Source of the DNA: Seison nebaliae
Lineage: Eukaryota > Rotifera > Pararotatoria > Seisonacea > Seisonidae
NCBI GenBank assembly: GCA_023231475.1
Contig: JALJEE010001255.1
Coordinates: forward strand, 1-52,693
Length of the DNA stretch: 52,693 bases
Direction of reading: 5' to 3'
Below the pieces are notes generated by a model. The model searched no databases. It worked only from the letters and a program-made list of their open reading frames with translations, and was not told where the DNA came from. Below, in pieces: positions 26,501 through 38,419 of the stretch (positions are counted from its first letter, which is position 1; each line of letters opens with the position of its first letter). A program made the translations under genes and the position numbers.

Positions 26501-29500
26501 GATTATTTATAACGCTCCTTCAATTTAACTAAAGTGACAATAGAAATCAATCCTTGATAAATTCATATCATTTCCCATCGACATCTTTCTCAAATGAAAT
26601 AAATTGTTTGTCTTATCATTCTTTCAATATTAGTCCAAATGTCAAAATTTTTAATCGTCTTCAATCATTCTCCCCCCTCCACCACTACTCCATCATATCT
26701 CCACTTCTCATATGATTCCTCATGTTGAGGTGTCAAATAAACATTGGTTGGAGGAATGAAGATGTGAACGTACGTATATCTTCCTCTCTTCTCTCTACTT
26801 CTTCCACAATTGAGTACACGGTCAAAAAGAGGTGTAATCAAACTGAAATGGAAGTTAAATTTTTGTTGGAGTTTCTATGAAGTACTCATAAATCTGTCAG
26901 ACGATGTTTTTGTCGCTTTTCAGGCGCGTGGCTATAAGTATCCTCTCTAACTGTTACTAGTTGATGTATACGAGTAACTTATCGGTTATTTACTTTATGA
27001 ACAGAACATCATAAATTATTCTCATTCTCATAATAATTATTCAATAATAATCATTTCATCTAACCTCAACCTCTCTCATATTTCACAAAGAAGAATGCAA
27101 AATTCCAATACTTAATCTACAATGTCTAAGAAGTCTAAGATGTAGTACGTATTGGAATGAAGGTCACATCAATTATAAGTGAAGAAATCTCACACATCCC
27201 CAACACCCACAACACTCCTCTAATAAAACCTCATTGCCACTCACTAACGAATTCATTAGTTGGCCCAGTTCACTTCTTCAATCGTCTTCATAAGCAGATT
27301 ATCGAATTTACCTCAACTTTCTTCTCTTCTTCTCAAATTCACTCTAATGTCTTCTACAATCTTCCAAGAACTTAGTTAAAAAAGTATATTTTATTTATAT
27401 ATATAAATATATATTTATAGATTTGTTGTAACTGAAAGAAAAGGTCGTGAAGAAAAGAAAAATAATCTTCTTTTAATAAAATGAAATATGTTCGTCTTCT
27501 TTTCAAGTCTAATAAAAAAATTTTTTGTATTAGATTCATTCTTCCATTAACATTTATTTGACCGGTGGTCACTTTTGTACTCCGTCATTATGGTATGCTA
27601 ATGCGAAAATCGAATAGAATCAAATATTTTTTCTCAGATATTTAATGAACAATTCATTTTCCCATTTAATTTCGCCGTTTTGTTTTCAAGTCACATGCGA
27701 CATCGAATTGTGATGGAATGTTTGACGACTACCTAGTGAGATGATTCCTTCATTTTTTTTCGAAGATGATCATTCGAATGATCACGAATAAGTTTTATCT
27801 TCACAAGTTAATGTTGTTTACTGCTTCCGCCTATCGACATAATCGAAAGAAATTGACAGATACTTCCACAGATATTTCGTCTTTGAATCGAACATGATAT
27901 GTGTAATGTTGTGGTTTGTCGTGAATAAATGTTGTTTGGTGCAAATTGTGCTTGACAAAATCTATGTTTTATTTAATCAAAATTTAGATTTGTATTGAAT
28001 TCATCCGATTGCGACAACACGACGTAATTGGAATGTATTCATTTACTCCTTCCGGGTCTTTATTTTTAGAATGTTCTTCTTCATCTTCTTCTTCTTCCAA
28101 CTTACGAATACCTATTTGCTTGCGGTTAGTTTCTCTCGTCCCGTTGTTGTTGTTATTGATGAAGGAAAGAAATTGGTTTAGTAAATCATTTACATTCTTT
28201 TTAAGCGAATTCCGAATTAATCTACTGAACATTCTGACAGGATAAGATGAGATAAGATTTGTTTTTGAAGAATTCTTCTTCTTCTTTTTGGTTCTCCTTT
28301 TATTATCAATCAAATAAGAGAGAGTGTTGAATGTCGTTGAAATTGACGATTTCCTGTTCACCTTCCCAATGTTGAACATGTTGATCCTAGACATGTGGAT
28401 GGGGATAGATGGAGGAAACATCGGATTTAATTAGTAATTGGAGAAAATAAACTACTGCAACAGACAAAACAATCTATCCAATTCTCTTCCTCCTTCATCA
28501 AAAACAAGAGAAGTATAATAATAATTCGTTCAAATGATTATCGGACGATTTCGATTAGTTTTCTATCAAGTCAAATCTTTTTCGAATTCAATTATCCTCC
28601 CAACTTCTCTTCTCACTATTATCCCCAGTCAACCCAATTCAACTATTCATCCCGATCACATGATCGAACAAACAACTTCGCCAATTCACATTTAATCATA
28701 TCCGTCTAATGATCCGTGTGAACATCATTCATTTACTTTACAATTCTCTTTAACGAATCTAATCAAATCAGTTCGTTCTCCTCACCCCAATAATGTGAAC
28801 TCGAGTCGACGTTCTCGTTTAAATTAAGAAAATTAATTTTTGTTTCTGATATCGGAAAACCGTCGCAATTGTCGGTGAATGAGCAGAAATGACTTTAGAG
28901 AAAACATTTTTTTTTTAAAGATTTATGACAATATGAAATATTTGGTTCTCTTCTCTTTAGCCGAAAGCAAACTTCCGTCATTCAAAGCATTCTTCCTTTA
29001 CTTTCCAAATCCGATTTATATTATAGCGAACAATTTACCGATTAACTTCCACTGTGAGATGGTTGGGAATTATTCGCTTACTCTTTATCTCACACAGTCG
29101 ATCAAAGAGAGGAGGATGTGCAATTAATGAAGAAGTGTATGCGATTCATTAACCAACACCACCACAACCAAATTAATTAGAGAGAGAGTATCGATTTAGT
29201 GGGAAATGAAACAGCTGTTTCAATCTCGTCCCAACCATATAAGAGTTCTTCTTCCAAGACTATCCGAATATTCGATCTCAACGATCTTCTTATCATTCAC
29301 TATCTGTATGAAATCGTATGTTTGTATTTAGTTCATAATGATATTTGTACTGTGAATAAAAATGAAAAAAAAATTATTTTTCATAATTTCTTGAAAGAAA
29401 TGTCTGCGCACATAATCGTATCGCCCAACTAATATAGGTGGGTTAAAGTTAGACTTCATATAAACATCAGAGGAAACTTCTACATCATTTCTACATTTTA

Positions 29501-30580
29501 CATCATCCATTTACACAAACAACTGTGTATAAGGGGATTGGGAAAGAGGAATAGAATTTGTTCTTTTCTCCCCAAAAGAAAAACTATTTAGATGTACATC
29601 AATTCCGTTGCTGTGACTCCATATATATTCCGGAGGATTATTTAAAAAATAATTTACTTTTTTTGGATTATTTAAAAAATAATTTAACTTTTTTCATTCT
29701 ACTTATCAGATTCCATTTTCTCCATATTGTTATTCCTTACTAATGATATTTAATTCGATTCTTTTCGTCATGTTCCTTCTTTATTTTTTTAAAGAAAACT
29801 CTTTTTTGTAAACATTTTCCTCTTAATTTTCCGAGAAAGAAAATTGATCGACTGAAGATGAAAAACAAGTCCGAATTGAGATGAGTGTGCGTATCATTTT
29901 TTTTTAGAGAATTGTTGTTGTTGTAGTCGGATTGATAAGACTGAACATCTTCTCACTGAAATCATAATAAGAACCACGATAGGAGTGGTGGTATTTTATC
30001 ATAATTATTTTCATGTCATTTCCATTCCACTTCATTCATTAGTGTTAGAAAAAGAAAAGTAAGAAGAATAATAAACAATTGTGTTTTTTTTTGGAGATAG
30101 ATCGATTTATTTATTTACTTACAATACAAATTTCACAAGAAAACGACGAATTAGTTCTTGAACTGGCACCATATCTTCATCGTACAAAGTCTATCTATTC
30201 ACCGATTCATCTCAACATTTATGGTTCGACTGTACATGACATCTTCTGTCAACATTTGGCATTGAAGCGACGGAGGTGAGCAGCGGCGGATGCTCCAAAT
30301 TTCACTATCACAATAGACATCGATTAACTTTCATCCCCGAAACAGTTTTATTTGCAAGAGTTGCTGTCATTGTTACTGCTACAAACAAATCGATTGTTGT
30401 TTGTTACTCCTTCCCCTTTCAATGTGGATGGTTCGTGCACATTCTATCCGATTATTTCACTACCTCATTGTATAGTAACGGAAATTGGGAAACAATCGAA
30501 CAATCTTTTCTTCTTCACGACGAAATTCGGAAATAAGAAAATCTTAAGAATAATTATTGGAACAATTCCCGATGATTTGA
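23504..30580. other. Gene-poor block, part 2, up to the Ig receptor
   Basis: About 7 kb with no supported gene. A tandem duplication of a 30-bp unit (ggattatttaaaaaataatt...) sits at 29635-29695. Lysine- and glutamate-rich low-complexity frames near 27984-28421 look like chance reading of simple sequence. The last about 500 bp, with frames opening and closing up to 30580, most likely are the 5' UTR and promoter of the Ig receptor gene. Confidence 0.55.
29635..29695. repeat. Short tandem duplication (two 30-bp units)
   Basis: ggattatttaaaaaataatt plus a T-rich tail occurs twice back to back, with one inserted base in the second copy. Each unit contains a near-palindrome (attatttaaaaaataat). 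It looks like a local slippage product. Confidence 0.7.
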
Positions 30581-33500
30581 ATGATGATGCTCTCTCACAT
30601 TCCTTATAAAATTATCCTCATATTCACCATCATCACCAATAGCATATCAATGAAATCAGGAAATGGTTATGGTTTGAGACATCGTCGAAAAAATTTTCAC
30701 AATTTGAAATTTATCGATTTGTTCAATATCGATTCGAAACGAACTAGCAAACGAGAAGTTAATCAATTGAACGAACAATTACTCGAGTCGACACCGAAAC
30801 TTCGAACTCGATTCCCAAATAATGAAAAGTTCTCCGATTTGAAACTAATGAAAATGAAATCGAAAATCGTTCGATCTGCATTAGATGCAAAACGCATTTC
30901 TCCTAACACTCTCATCATTGTACGGAAACCATCAGACAAGGAAGTTCATTTGAATGACACCTTCTCACTCTCTTGTCATACAATGAGTGCGAGACAATTA
31001 GCGATGCAAAATTGGAAATTGATTACGAAAGATGAAGCCGATGTCCATTGGCTACACAATGACAAACTGGTTATCGATGGGAAAGGTACGGAGAAAATGG
31101 ATAAGAAAAATTCATTCATCAAATATGAAATGTTAAACGATTTAACATTGGTCGTCAATCAAGCGAAATTATCAGATAACGGAAATTACACCTGCGTCAT
31201 CAGTAACGAATGGAAAGTATCGAGTGCTAACGGTAGAGTGCACGTGATGGATGATTTAGAATATTTTGGAAAAAGTACTCAAAACTTCTCCTCAAATATT
31301 CAAATTAATTTCAATTTGAAATTAGTCAAAGCCGAACATGCCATCGAAACGGTGAGGAATCAAGAGAAATTTATCGCTAATCAAAAACAAAAGGAATCGC
31401 CACATTTACAAATCGGTTGGCGATTAAGGAAGATTCGGAAACGATTATATGACGATATATTCAAACGGAAATTCAAATTAAAAAATTTGAAATATTCGAT
31501 CGAGATCAAATTAATTCGAGATGATAATTATGTGATGGAATGGAAAGAATTGATTAGTGGAACGATTCAATCCTTCACAAAATCATTCCAATACGATTAT
31601 ATTCCATTAACGAATTTAGTTCGAGAAGCGAATTCTTTATCGGAAATTAACTTCAAAAATTTGAGCTGTATCGTTCGATTGAAATTCCATCGAATTGATA
31701 TCGTCGATAAGAAGAATTTGAATAGACGTAATTCAATTTATTTAAATGGAAGTAGTGACAATAGTCTCATCTTTCGATTAATTGTGGAAAAAGAGAAAAT
31801 TTTGAAAAAGACAATTCCCATAAAAGAAACTAAAATTTCATCGGAAATCACCGAAACGAAACCGTTAGAAATAAATCAACGGAAAAGTATTTTGGAGAAT
31901 ATCGAAAGTAATTCCTTTTCAAACATTCAATTACATATCACTGAAACGATTGTGAATGATGAACGTAATGACGAAGTGATATTGAAATGGAATATCTTCT
32001 CCGATCAAGAACATTTTGAAAATATTTATAAAAGTGAATGTAAAATTCTCACGAAACAATTATCGGCATTGATCATTTCTTATCAACAAATGGATAACGT
32101 GACAAGTGACACATTAGTCAATTTAGATTATGCTTGGGAACAGGTTGTTGTAATTCTTCCAAAAGATTGGTCAGTTTGCGACCATTTACTAATGGAAAAT
32201 CAAATGAATTCAACACTCGATCGATCGACGGCGTTGAGATTGAAGAAATTACATAAAAATTCAATTTATCGAATCGAAATTATTCTAGTAAAATTAGATA
32301 AGACGAGCGAATCGTTTCCTGACGGAGATTATGAGGAGAGTATTATGGAAACGGATGAAGAATTGAGAATTATTCTTCAATCGAAACCGAGTAATCGAAT
32401 TCTGGTGAAGAATGGAAAATTGTTAAATAATTTAACGTCCGTCCAATGGAATAATGATCGTTCGATGATAATGGAGAAGGAAAGAACATCAGAAAAGTTA
32501 TTTAAAGAGAATTCGAACAAACTGAATTTTGATGCATGGAAGAATCATTTGATGTACGTCATCTTTAGTATCGGAATGTCGTTATTGGGAGTGATGTTAA
32601 TTATGATCGGTGTGATCGGAATCAATCGATATCGGAAAAAGAATCATATGAAAATTATTTGTGATTTAAGTGCAATTCCATCGAAATTATTCGGAATGAA
32701 AAATTTCGATCACCATCATCGTTCTTATAATAATCATCATCACCAGGGACGTCATCAATCAAAGAAACAAAATACTTTCCCTAATAAAATGAATCAAATC
32801 GACGAAAATGGATATCCGAAAGATATTCGACTTAATCATCAGAAATCATCTGATATGAGTTTCATTCAATTACCAAATAATAATCATATGACAAACAATC
32901 GACATAATCATTTACAACAACAACAACAACAACAACAGACTTTACAACCGTTTATTCCGGTTCCGATGAATTATAATGGAACGATAAGAATTCTCGGTTC
33001 GAACACAACGGCAAATACTAATTCGACGAAAGTGTCATTGACAAACTCAAATGGACGTTCATCGAATGATGATAATTCGACGGATAATACAAATCTTTCG
33101 CCAATGCAAACCGACAACAACAACAATAATAACAATAAGTCAATAAATGTTCTTTATCAAACGAATATGAGACAACCCAATCAACAAATACCATTATTAG
33201 TTTGTGCTAATGGTCGTTTTGAACAGCCAACACTAATATATGACAATGCACAGGAAACTAATCAGTTTAATGATAATTCAACGACAACTAATGATATGTC
33301 AACGATACCAATCATTTATTTAACAAACAATCCCCAACAACAACAACAACAACAACAACAGTATAATAATAATTTTAATCAGAATCAAATGATTAATGAT
33401 TCCCATCAAACAACAACAACAACGACACCATTGTTTAAGGGTCATCGAATTGTCAATCAATTTCCAAATGAAACAAATCAACCGATTTTGTATATGAATC

Positions 33501-33826
33501 CGTCGTTCGTTTTTGCCAACAATTCCGAAAATAAAATTGATCCTACAATTAATTCCGATATGTTAGTCAATATGAATATGACAAACGGGAAGATAACAAC
33601 AACGGCGTCCACATCTAATCCATTGAATAATTTGGAATTGACCAATTCCTTATTCAATTCAACAATAACAACATCAATGAATGGAACTTCAATTTCTCCA
33701 TCGACCAACGTCACATCAACTACCTCGACAACCACCAAATTTAATGAGACGAACTTCAAATTTTCAAATTTATTTAACAACAAAAATGATCAACACTCTT
33801 CAACCAACAACAACAACAACAACAAC

Positions 33827-33860
<34 letters not shown>

Positions 33861-33979
33861 GTAATGGTAATTGGTTACCATCAAATTCGTTTTCGAATGA
33901 TATTTTCGATCAAGAAAATTTCTATCATACTCTATCACACCATCAACAACAACAACAACAAAATAAAATTGATATTTAA
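30581..33979 (+). CDS. Single-pass Ig-domain receptor-like protein, Q/N-rich tail
   Basis: An uninterrupted 1132-codon frame. It starts at ATG 30581 with a signal peptide (MMMLSHIPYKIILIFTIITN). An Ig domain covers about residues 110-225, with cysteines in LSCHT and YTCVISNEW, the tryptophan in VHWLHND and the hallmark LSDNGNYTC. A weakly similar beta-rich ectodomain of about 400 residues follows, possibly fibronectin III-like. A membrane segment (VIFSIGMSLLGVMLIMIGVI) sits near residues 660-680. The cytoplasmic half is extremely Asn/Gln/Thr-rich, with several poly-Q runs and a poly-N run near 33808-33858. It may belong with the invertebrate Ig/fibronectin receptors such as the worm C25G4.10 type, but I am not sure. 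Its stop is only 83 bp from the stop of convergent DUS1L. Confidence 0.75.
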
Positions 33980-34062
33980 TCAATTTTTTTGTTACTCCAA
34001 AATATTTCCATTAATTTATCATCATCATCATCATCATTTTATTATAGTGAAAAATAAAAATT

Positions 34063-35630
34063 TTATTCATTTTCAATAATTATATTTTTCCTTCGATGAT
34101 ATGAACATTCGCCGTTCTTCACTTGATGGCAACACTTCTTACAAAACTTATCAGTACATCTTTCCGAGAGAGGATTCCCTAGACAATTTCGACATTTCTC
34201 CAAAATTATTTTGTTACTTTTCATCTTGTTCTTATTTGATCGTTTGATCATTCGTTTTAAGCGTTTCAACGAATATTTGCTAAAATCTTGAATCGCCAAT
34301 TGAGACAATTCTTCCGACGGCTCCTTATGTAATTTCCGTTTCATTTTCAGATCGCTGAGAACTCGATCGATTTTTTCCTTTCGAATTTTCTCTTTATCTT
34401 TCTCCTTCATCGTCGGCCTTTCCATCGAACATTGACGATTTTTCGAATGTTTCTCCAGCACATTCACCGCTTCATAATAGACATAGGAAACGTCTTTGTC
34501 CTCCTCAATTTGAGCGTCGAATTCATTCCTAATTTTCTTCATTCCATCCGCCAAATCTTGAACGGTATTGCTCTTGGCAATAATCGATCTCATTTCAATT
34601 GGTTGATGTTCTAAACTGACAAACGACATTTATTAATTAATTACATTTTTTTAAAATTTGAAACACTCGTTGTAATAATTTGAAAAGATGTGCTCGAGTA
34701 ATCGACAATGACGATTTATATGGAATTGCAAAATTGTACAAATATTCTTCTGCCATTGACACTAAATTTAGTTCGTTTTTCGAACATTTTTTAAAAATTT
34801 TGAAATTGTTTAAACTCGATTCTAATTAACATTGGCGTGACAATAAGTGAAAATCATCAAACCTGCAACCATCACACCATCACAACCGGTTTCTTTCAGA
34901 CATCGTTCGATATCATCAAAATATTGAATATTTCCGTTCCCGTACACTGGAATAGATAATGCTTTTCTACCAAATGATTAATGATAAATCAAAAAGTTGA
35001 ACTTGATGGCACTAATATGGTGCCAGTCTGCGAGACCGGTATTCGGTCCTCTTTCTTCTCTCAATCGTCCGTGAACTGTTAACATCTTATTCTCGTTAAA
35101 TTTCCTCTCAAATCGAATTTTAATTTGTTAACTTTAATTCCACAATTCTCCAACATCTTCGCATATTCTACACTTCGTTCCACCGTTTCCAATCGTCGAA
35201 TTTTCGCCGTTACAGGAACTTTCAATGTCTTCGCTGCTTCTGTTAACATCGACCGTACCAATTCGACATTCTCTTGCAAATATGCTCCGTAATTTCCACG
35301 ACGTGCGATTCGTTGAGGACATCCAAGATTGAGGTCTACTCCATCGATATTATATTTTTCCACAATCTTTCCCGCATTCACAAATGTCTCCACATCATTT
35401 GCACAAAATTGCACAATGAGTGGGCGATCGGTGATTCCGAGTGAGTTGGCGAGTTCTTGTTCTCCAATGAACTGTTCGAATTGATATGTTGTATCATCAA
35501 CGAATAATTTCGCATGTATCATCGGCGTGTAGCATAATTGACAATTGTATTTCCTTGAGATTTGGCGCCACGCCAGATCGCTCTGTTCGACCATGGGTGC
35601 GAGAATGAGTCGATATTTGGAGAAATCCAT
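34063..35630 (-). CDS. DUS1L: tRNA-dihydrouridine(16/17) synthase
   Basis: An FMN enzyme that reduces U16/U17 in the tRNA D-loop to dihydrouridine. It starts [21 protein letters not shown] (ATG 35628-35630). The catalytic cysteine is C104 in [20 protein letters not shown]. Joined exons give [20 protein letters not shown], then [19 protein letters not shown], then AEEYL...[13 protein letters not shown]-terminal basic region ends in the zinc motif [18 protein letters not shown], as in human DUS1L (CDQCGNPKGNRC...). Four GTT introns are very short; one (34967-35002) is 36 nt. The conserved AEGNLHNP motif of human DUS1L reads AESSLNNF here. The gene follows GPAA1 on the same strand by 93 bp and faces the Ig gene tail-to-tail. 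Confidence 0.93.
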
Positions 35631-35723
35631 AAAAATTTAAATTTTTTAAAAATTCTTCTAAACAAATTTCTTTAAATGAAAGAATATAATCAGATAATAA
35701 ATGAATAAAAAAAAGAATAAATT

Positions 35724-37682
35724 TTAGAATGTTAATGAATATCCAAGAATCCAAATAAATTGATAGATTTGGAATATGTATATAGTGGTATGAATATCAG
35801 GAGTATTGATGATTTCATAGAGGAATTGAAGGAAAGACGAATGAAAAGAAATAAGTGGAGAAGATTTGAGGAGAATTTGAATTAAATGAAGAAACAATAA
35901 ATAAGAGATTGGATGAGAAAAGAAGTAGAAGAAACGAGAAATTATTCGTTTTATCCAATTGTCGAATGGCCAAACACATTGGATGAATAACGGTGATAAG
36001 ATCAATAAAAATACAGCCATTCCATAATTGAGAATTGCCAAATTTCCGATAAATAACGATAAAGTGAAAATGGTAAAGAATCTCAAATATTTCCATTCAT
36101 TCAAACCATCCATTTCATTTCCGTTTGACGATTGATATTTCCCTTTTAATTCTACATAGGAATATTGATACATACTCAATATCGGTTGAATAATTATGAC
36201 ATTCAATACCATCAGAATTAGAAAATAAAGTGAATTATTTTCAAAAATTTTCTCATCAATAAAAATTGTAGAAAGAATTGGTTGTAAGATTGATTTGAAT
36301 GAATGAAGAATAATTTGATTATTTAAAAATAATGTCAATATCGTCGCGGTAAAGATGGGTGAGAATAATCGGTAAAAATTGATGAGAGTGGAAGATGGAA
36401 TATTTTCTCTTTTTTCTTTTTCTTCATTTGAATTTTTGAAAAAATTTAAAATTGTTGATGGAAATTGAAGTAGATGAAATAAATCGAATTGATTGAGAAT
36501 TAATTCGTTTCCACTAAACCAAACGAAAAGTAATTGAAGAATTAAGGGAATGAAGAAAAAAGCGATGATAATCATATAATGACCGATTGGAATGAAGAAG
36601 AACGGATGAACGAGAATATAGAAGAAGAAAGATTGATGGAATCGTTCTTGTAAATTATTGACACTCCGCAACAATCCAATGATTCCATCAAGTATCGATT
36701 TGACAGATAACCATTTCCGTTTTGATGGTATTCCTTCGATCGTTATAGCATTGATTCGATTCCGAATAAATGATGAATGACATCCGTCTGGTAATCCTGT
36801 CGCTTGTTTCGTAATTTGTGAGAGATAGTTGAGGAAGAATGATGGATAATATCCGATTTTCACACGATCTCGTCGTTCGACAAAATCATAAAAAAGAGAA
36901 TGATGAATTCGAATTGGAATGTCATTATTGTATGAATTGATGATGTGGAAACTGTTGATCAAATCCAAATTTGGTAATTGTCCATTTGCACCAATATAAT
37001 TCAATTTTAAATGATCGAAAGGAATTTTAAATGATTTTCTCCCAACAATCTCTTTGTGGAAGAAATTCAAAACGATTCCACCTTCGATCGATCCGCAACG
37101 ACTTGATAATTTATTAAAAGTTTCATTCGAATGAATTCCCAAATAAGATTTCAACCAAAAATCCGTTCCATTCATTTCAGATGATGAGAATAAAAATATG
37201 AAATCTTTCGCTAGAAAAACAGCTCGATTCAAATGTTTCATCAGAAATAGACCGATGGAAATTCCATAAATATTTATCTCTTTCTTCTCTCTCCTCATCG
37301 GAATGACAATGACTATCGATTCGGATGAGGCAAATCGTGGCGCTCTCAAAAAACCATAAACATTGACTTTTCTATCATAAATTTGTTCGTAAAACTCGAT
37401 GAAATTTTTCTTCATAAAATTCTTTATCAATTCAAATTGACAATCGATCAATTCGTCGAAATCAGATGAGGAACAAATCGATAATTTATGAGCGAAATCA
37501 TTCAATGAATTATATTCTGATATTTGTGTGTCGACCAGTCCTGGCGTCAACGCATTCTCACTCACATAATTGTGAGAAGCGAAATAAGGTTGACTGATAA
37601 TGAGAAATAATCCCACTCCGATCACATATGACCAGATGGAAAAAAGAATTCGCAATTCAACAAATATTCTCCAGAGATTCAT
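35724..37682 (-). CDS. GPAA1: GPI-anchor transamidase subunit GPAA1/Gaa1
   Basis: A subunit of the ER complex that attaches GPI anchors to proteins. The single 652-codon frame starts at ATG 37682 with an N-terminal membrane segment (YVIGVGLFLIIS). A large luminal peptidase-like domain follows. Shared blocks with human GPAA1 include YVSENALTPGLVD, VYGFLRAPRFASSESIVIVI, AKDFIFLF, NGQLPNLDLIN, ATGLPDGCHSSFIRNRINAI and LQERFHQSFFFYILVHPFF. Six or seven C-terminal membrane segments follow. Length is close to human (621). It is intronless, although the human gene has many introns and the downstream neighbour DUS1L has four. Only 93 bp with no clear AATAAA separate it from the DUS1L start. Confidence 0.95.
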   Translation of the reverse strand: MNLWRIFVELRILFSIWSYVIGVGLFLIISQPYFASHNYVSENALTPGLVDTQISEYNSLNDFAHKLSICSSSDFDELIDCQFELIKNFMKKNFIEFYEQIYDRKVNVYGFLRAPRFASSESIVIVIPMRREKKEINIYGISIGLFLMKHLNRAVFLAKDFIFLFSSSEMNGTDFWLKSYLGIHSNETFNKLSSRCGSIEGGIVLNFFHKEIVGRKSFKIPFDHLKLNYIGANGQLPNLDLINSFHIINSYNNDIPIRIHHSLFYDFVERRDRVKIGYYPSFFLNYLSQITKQATGLPDGCHSSFIRNRINAITIEGIPSKRKWLSVKSILDGIIGLLRSVNNLQERFHQSFFFYILVHPFFFIPIGHYMIIIAFFFIPLILQLLFVWFSGNELILNQFDLFHLLQFPSTILNFFKNSNEEKEKRENIPSSTLINFYRLFSPIFTATILTLFLNNQIILHSFKSILQPILSTIFIDEKIFENNSLYFLILMVLNVIIIQPILSMYQYSYVELKGKYQSSNGNEMDGLNEWKYLRFFTIFTLSLFIGNLAILNYGMAVFLLILSPLFIQCVWPFDNWIKRIISRFFYFFSHPISYLLFLHLIQILLKSSPLISFHSSFLQFLYEIINTPDIHTTIYIFQIYQFIWILGYSLTF

Positions 37683-38419
37683 TTTTGAACGAAATTTTAT
37701 AAATTATTCTTCTTTTTTTTAAGAATTTTTTATTCTTATGAAATTTCTACGAAAATTTCTTCGTTTTATTATTAAACTTCATGAACTTAATCTTTAAATG
37801 GATTTTCCTCCATTTTCATTTAATTTATTATCAAATTAATATTTGTTATTCGATTAAGTTCGGCTCGTCTCCACAACGTGAAAGAGCATCTGGAGACGTA
37901 ACATCAACTGGAAATTGGAAGATTGGATTGGAAGAGAATACGAAAATTTTCATTTTTTAAATTTTCAGAAAAGTCAAAGAAATTTCTTAATTTTATTAAA
38001 CGTTTTTTTCTTGTCTTTCATCAAATTTCATACCTATTTGTTAAGAATGAGAATAAATTTCGAGAGAATCATGAAAAATTAATGGAAGTCTATTGTTCCT
38101 CACTTACGTCTTATGAGACAGCTCACAATTCAATAGATGTCTTTAATATGAGTGTTCGAGTTGTGTAATTTGGTTTAAGAAATAATTTTAGAGAGAAATA
38201 AAATTGTGAGGAAAAGTTTATGAATTTTTATCATCATCAATGCACCAGCTGCTATTGAATATACTGGAAATAGTTTAATTTATTTTGTGTTATTAATAAA
38301 AAATTGTGAGGCAAAAATCTCTCCATTCCAATCAACTGAGAGAAGAGTTCAAATAAAAATTTAATGAGAATGAAGTTCCAACATTTCTTTCTTCTTTCCC
38401 CACAAATAAATTCCTACAA
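37683..38419. promoter_or_regulatory. Divergent intergenic region, GPAA1/TMEM181
   Basis: A 737-bp AT-rich spacer between divergent starts. No gene is supported; the frame at 37923-38168 (+) has no homology. Both promoters should lie here. Confidence 0.5.

Noticed and set aside
27984-28421. 145-codon minus-strand frame with K- and E-runs, considered as a neuropeptide precursor
   Set aside because: No signal peptide, no repeated amidation or cleavage pattern, and simple-sequence composition.
33478-33983. Minus-strand V- and Y-rich frames opposite the Ig receptor tail
   Set aside because: Shadows of the poly-Asn and poly-Gln repeats on the sense strand.
34750-34900. Apparent 20-residue deletion in DUS1L before the RAHLFKLL block
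   Set aside because: Resolved by splicing at a GTT donor and AATTAG acceptor. The segment is present, only with a changed motif.
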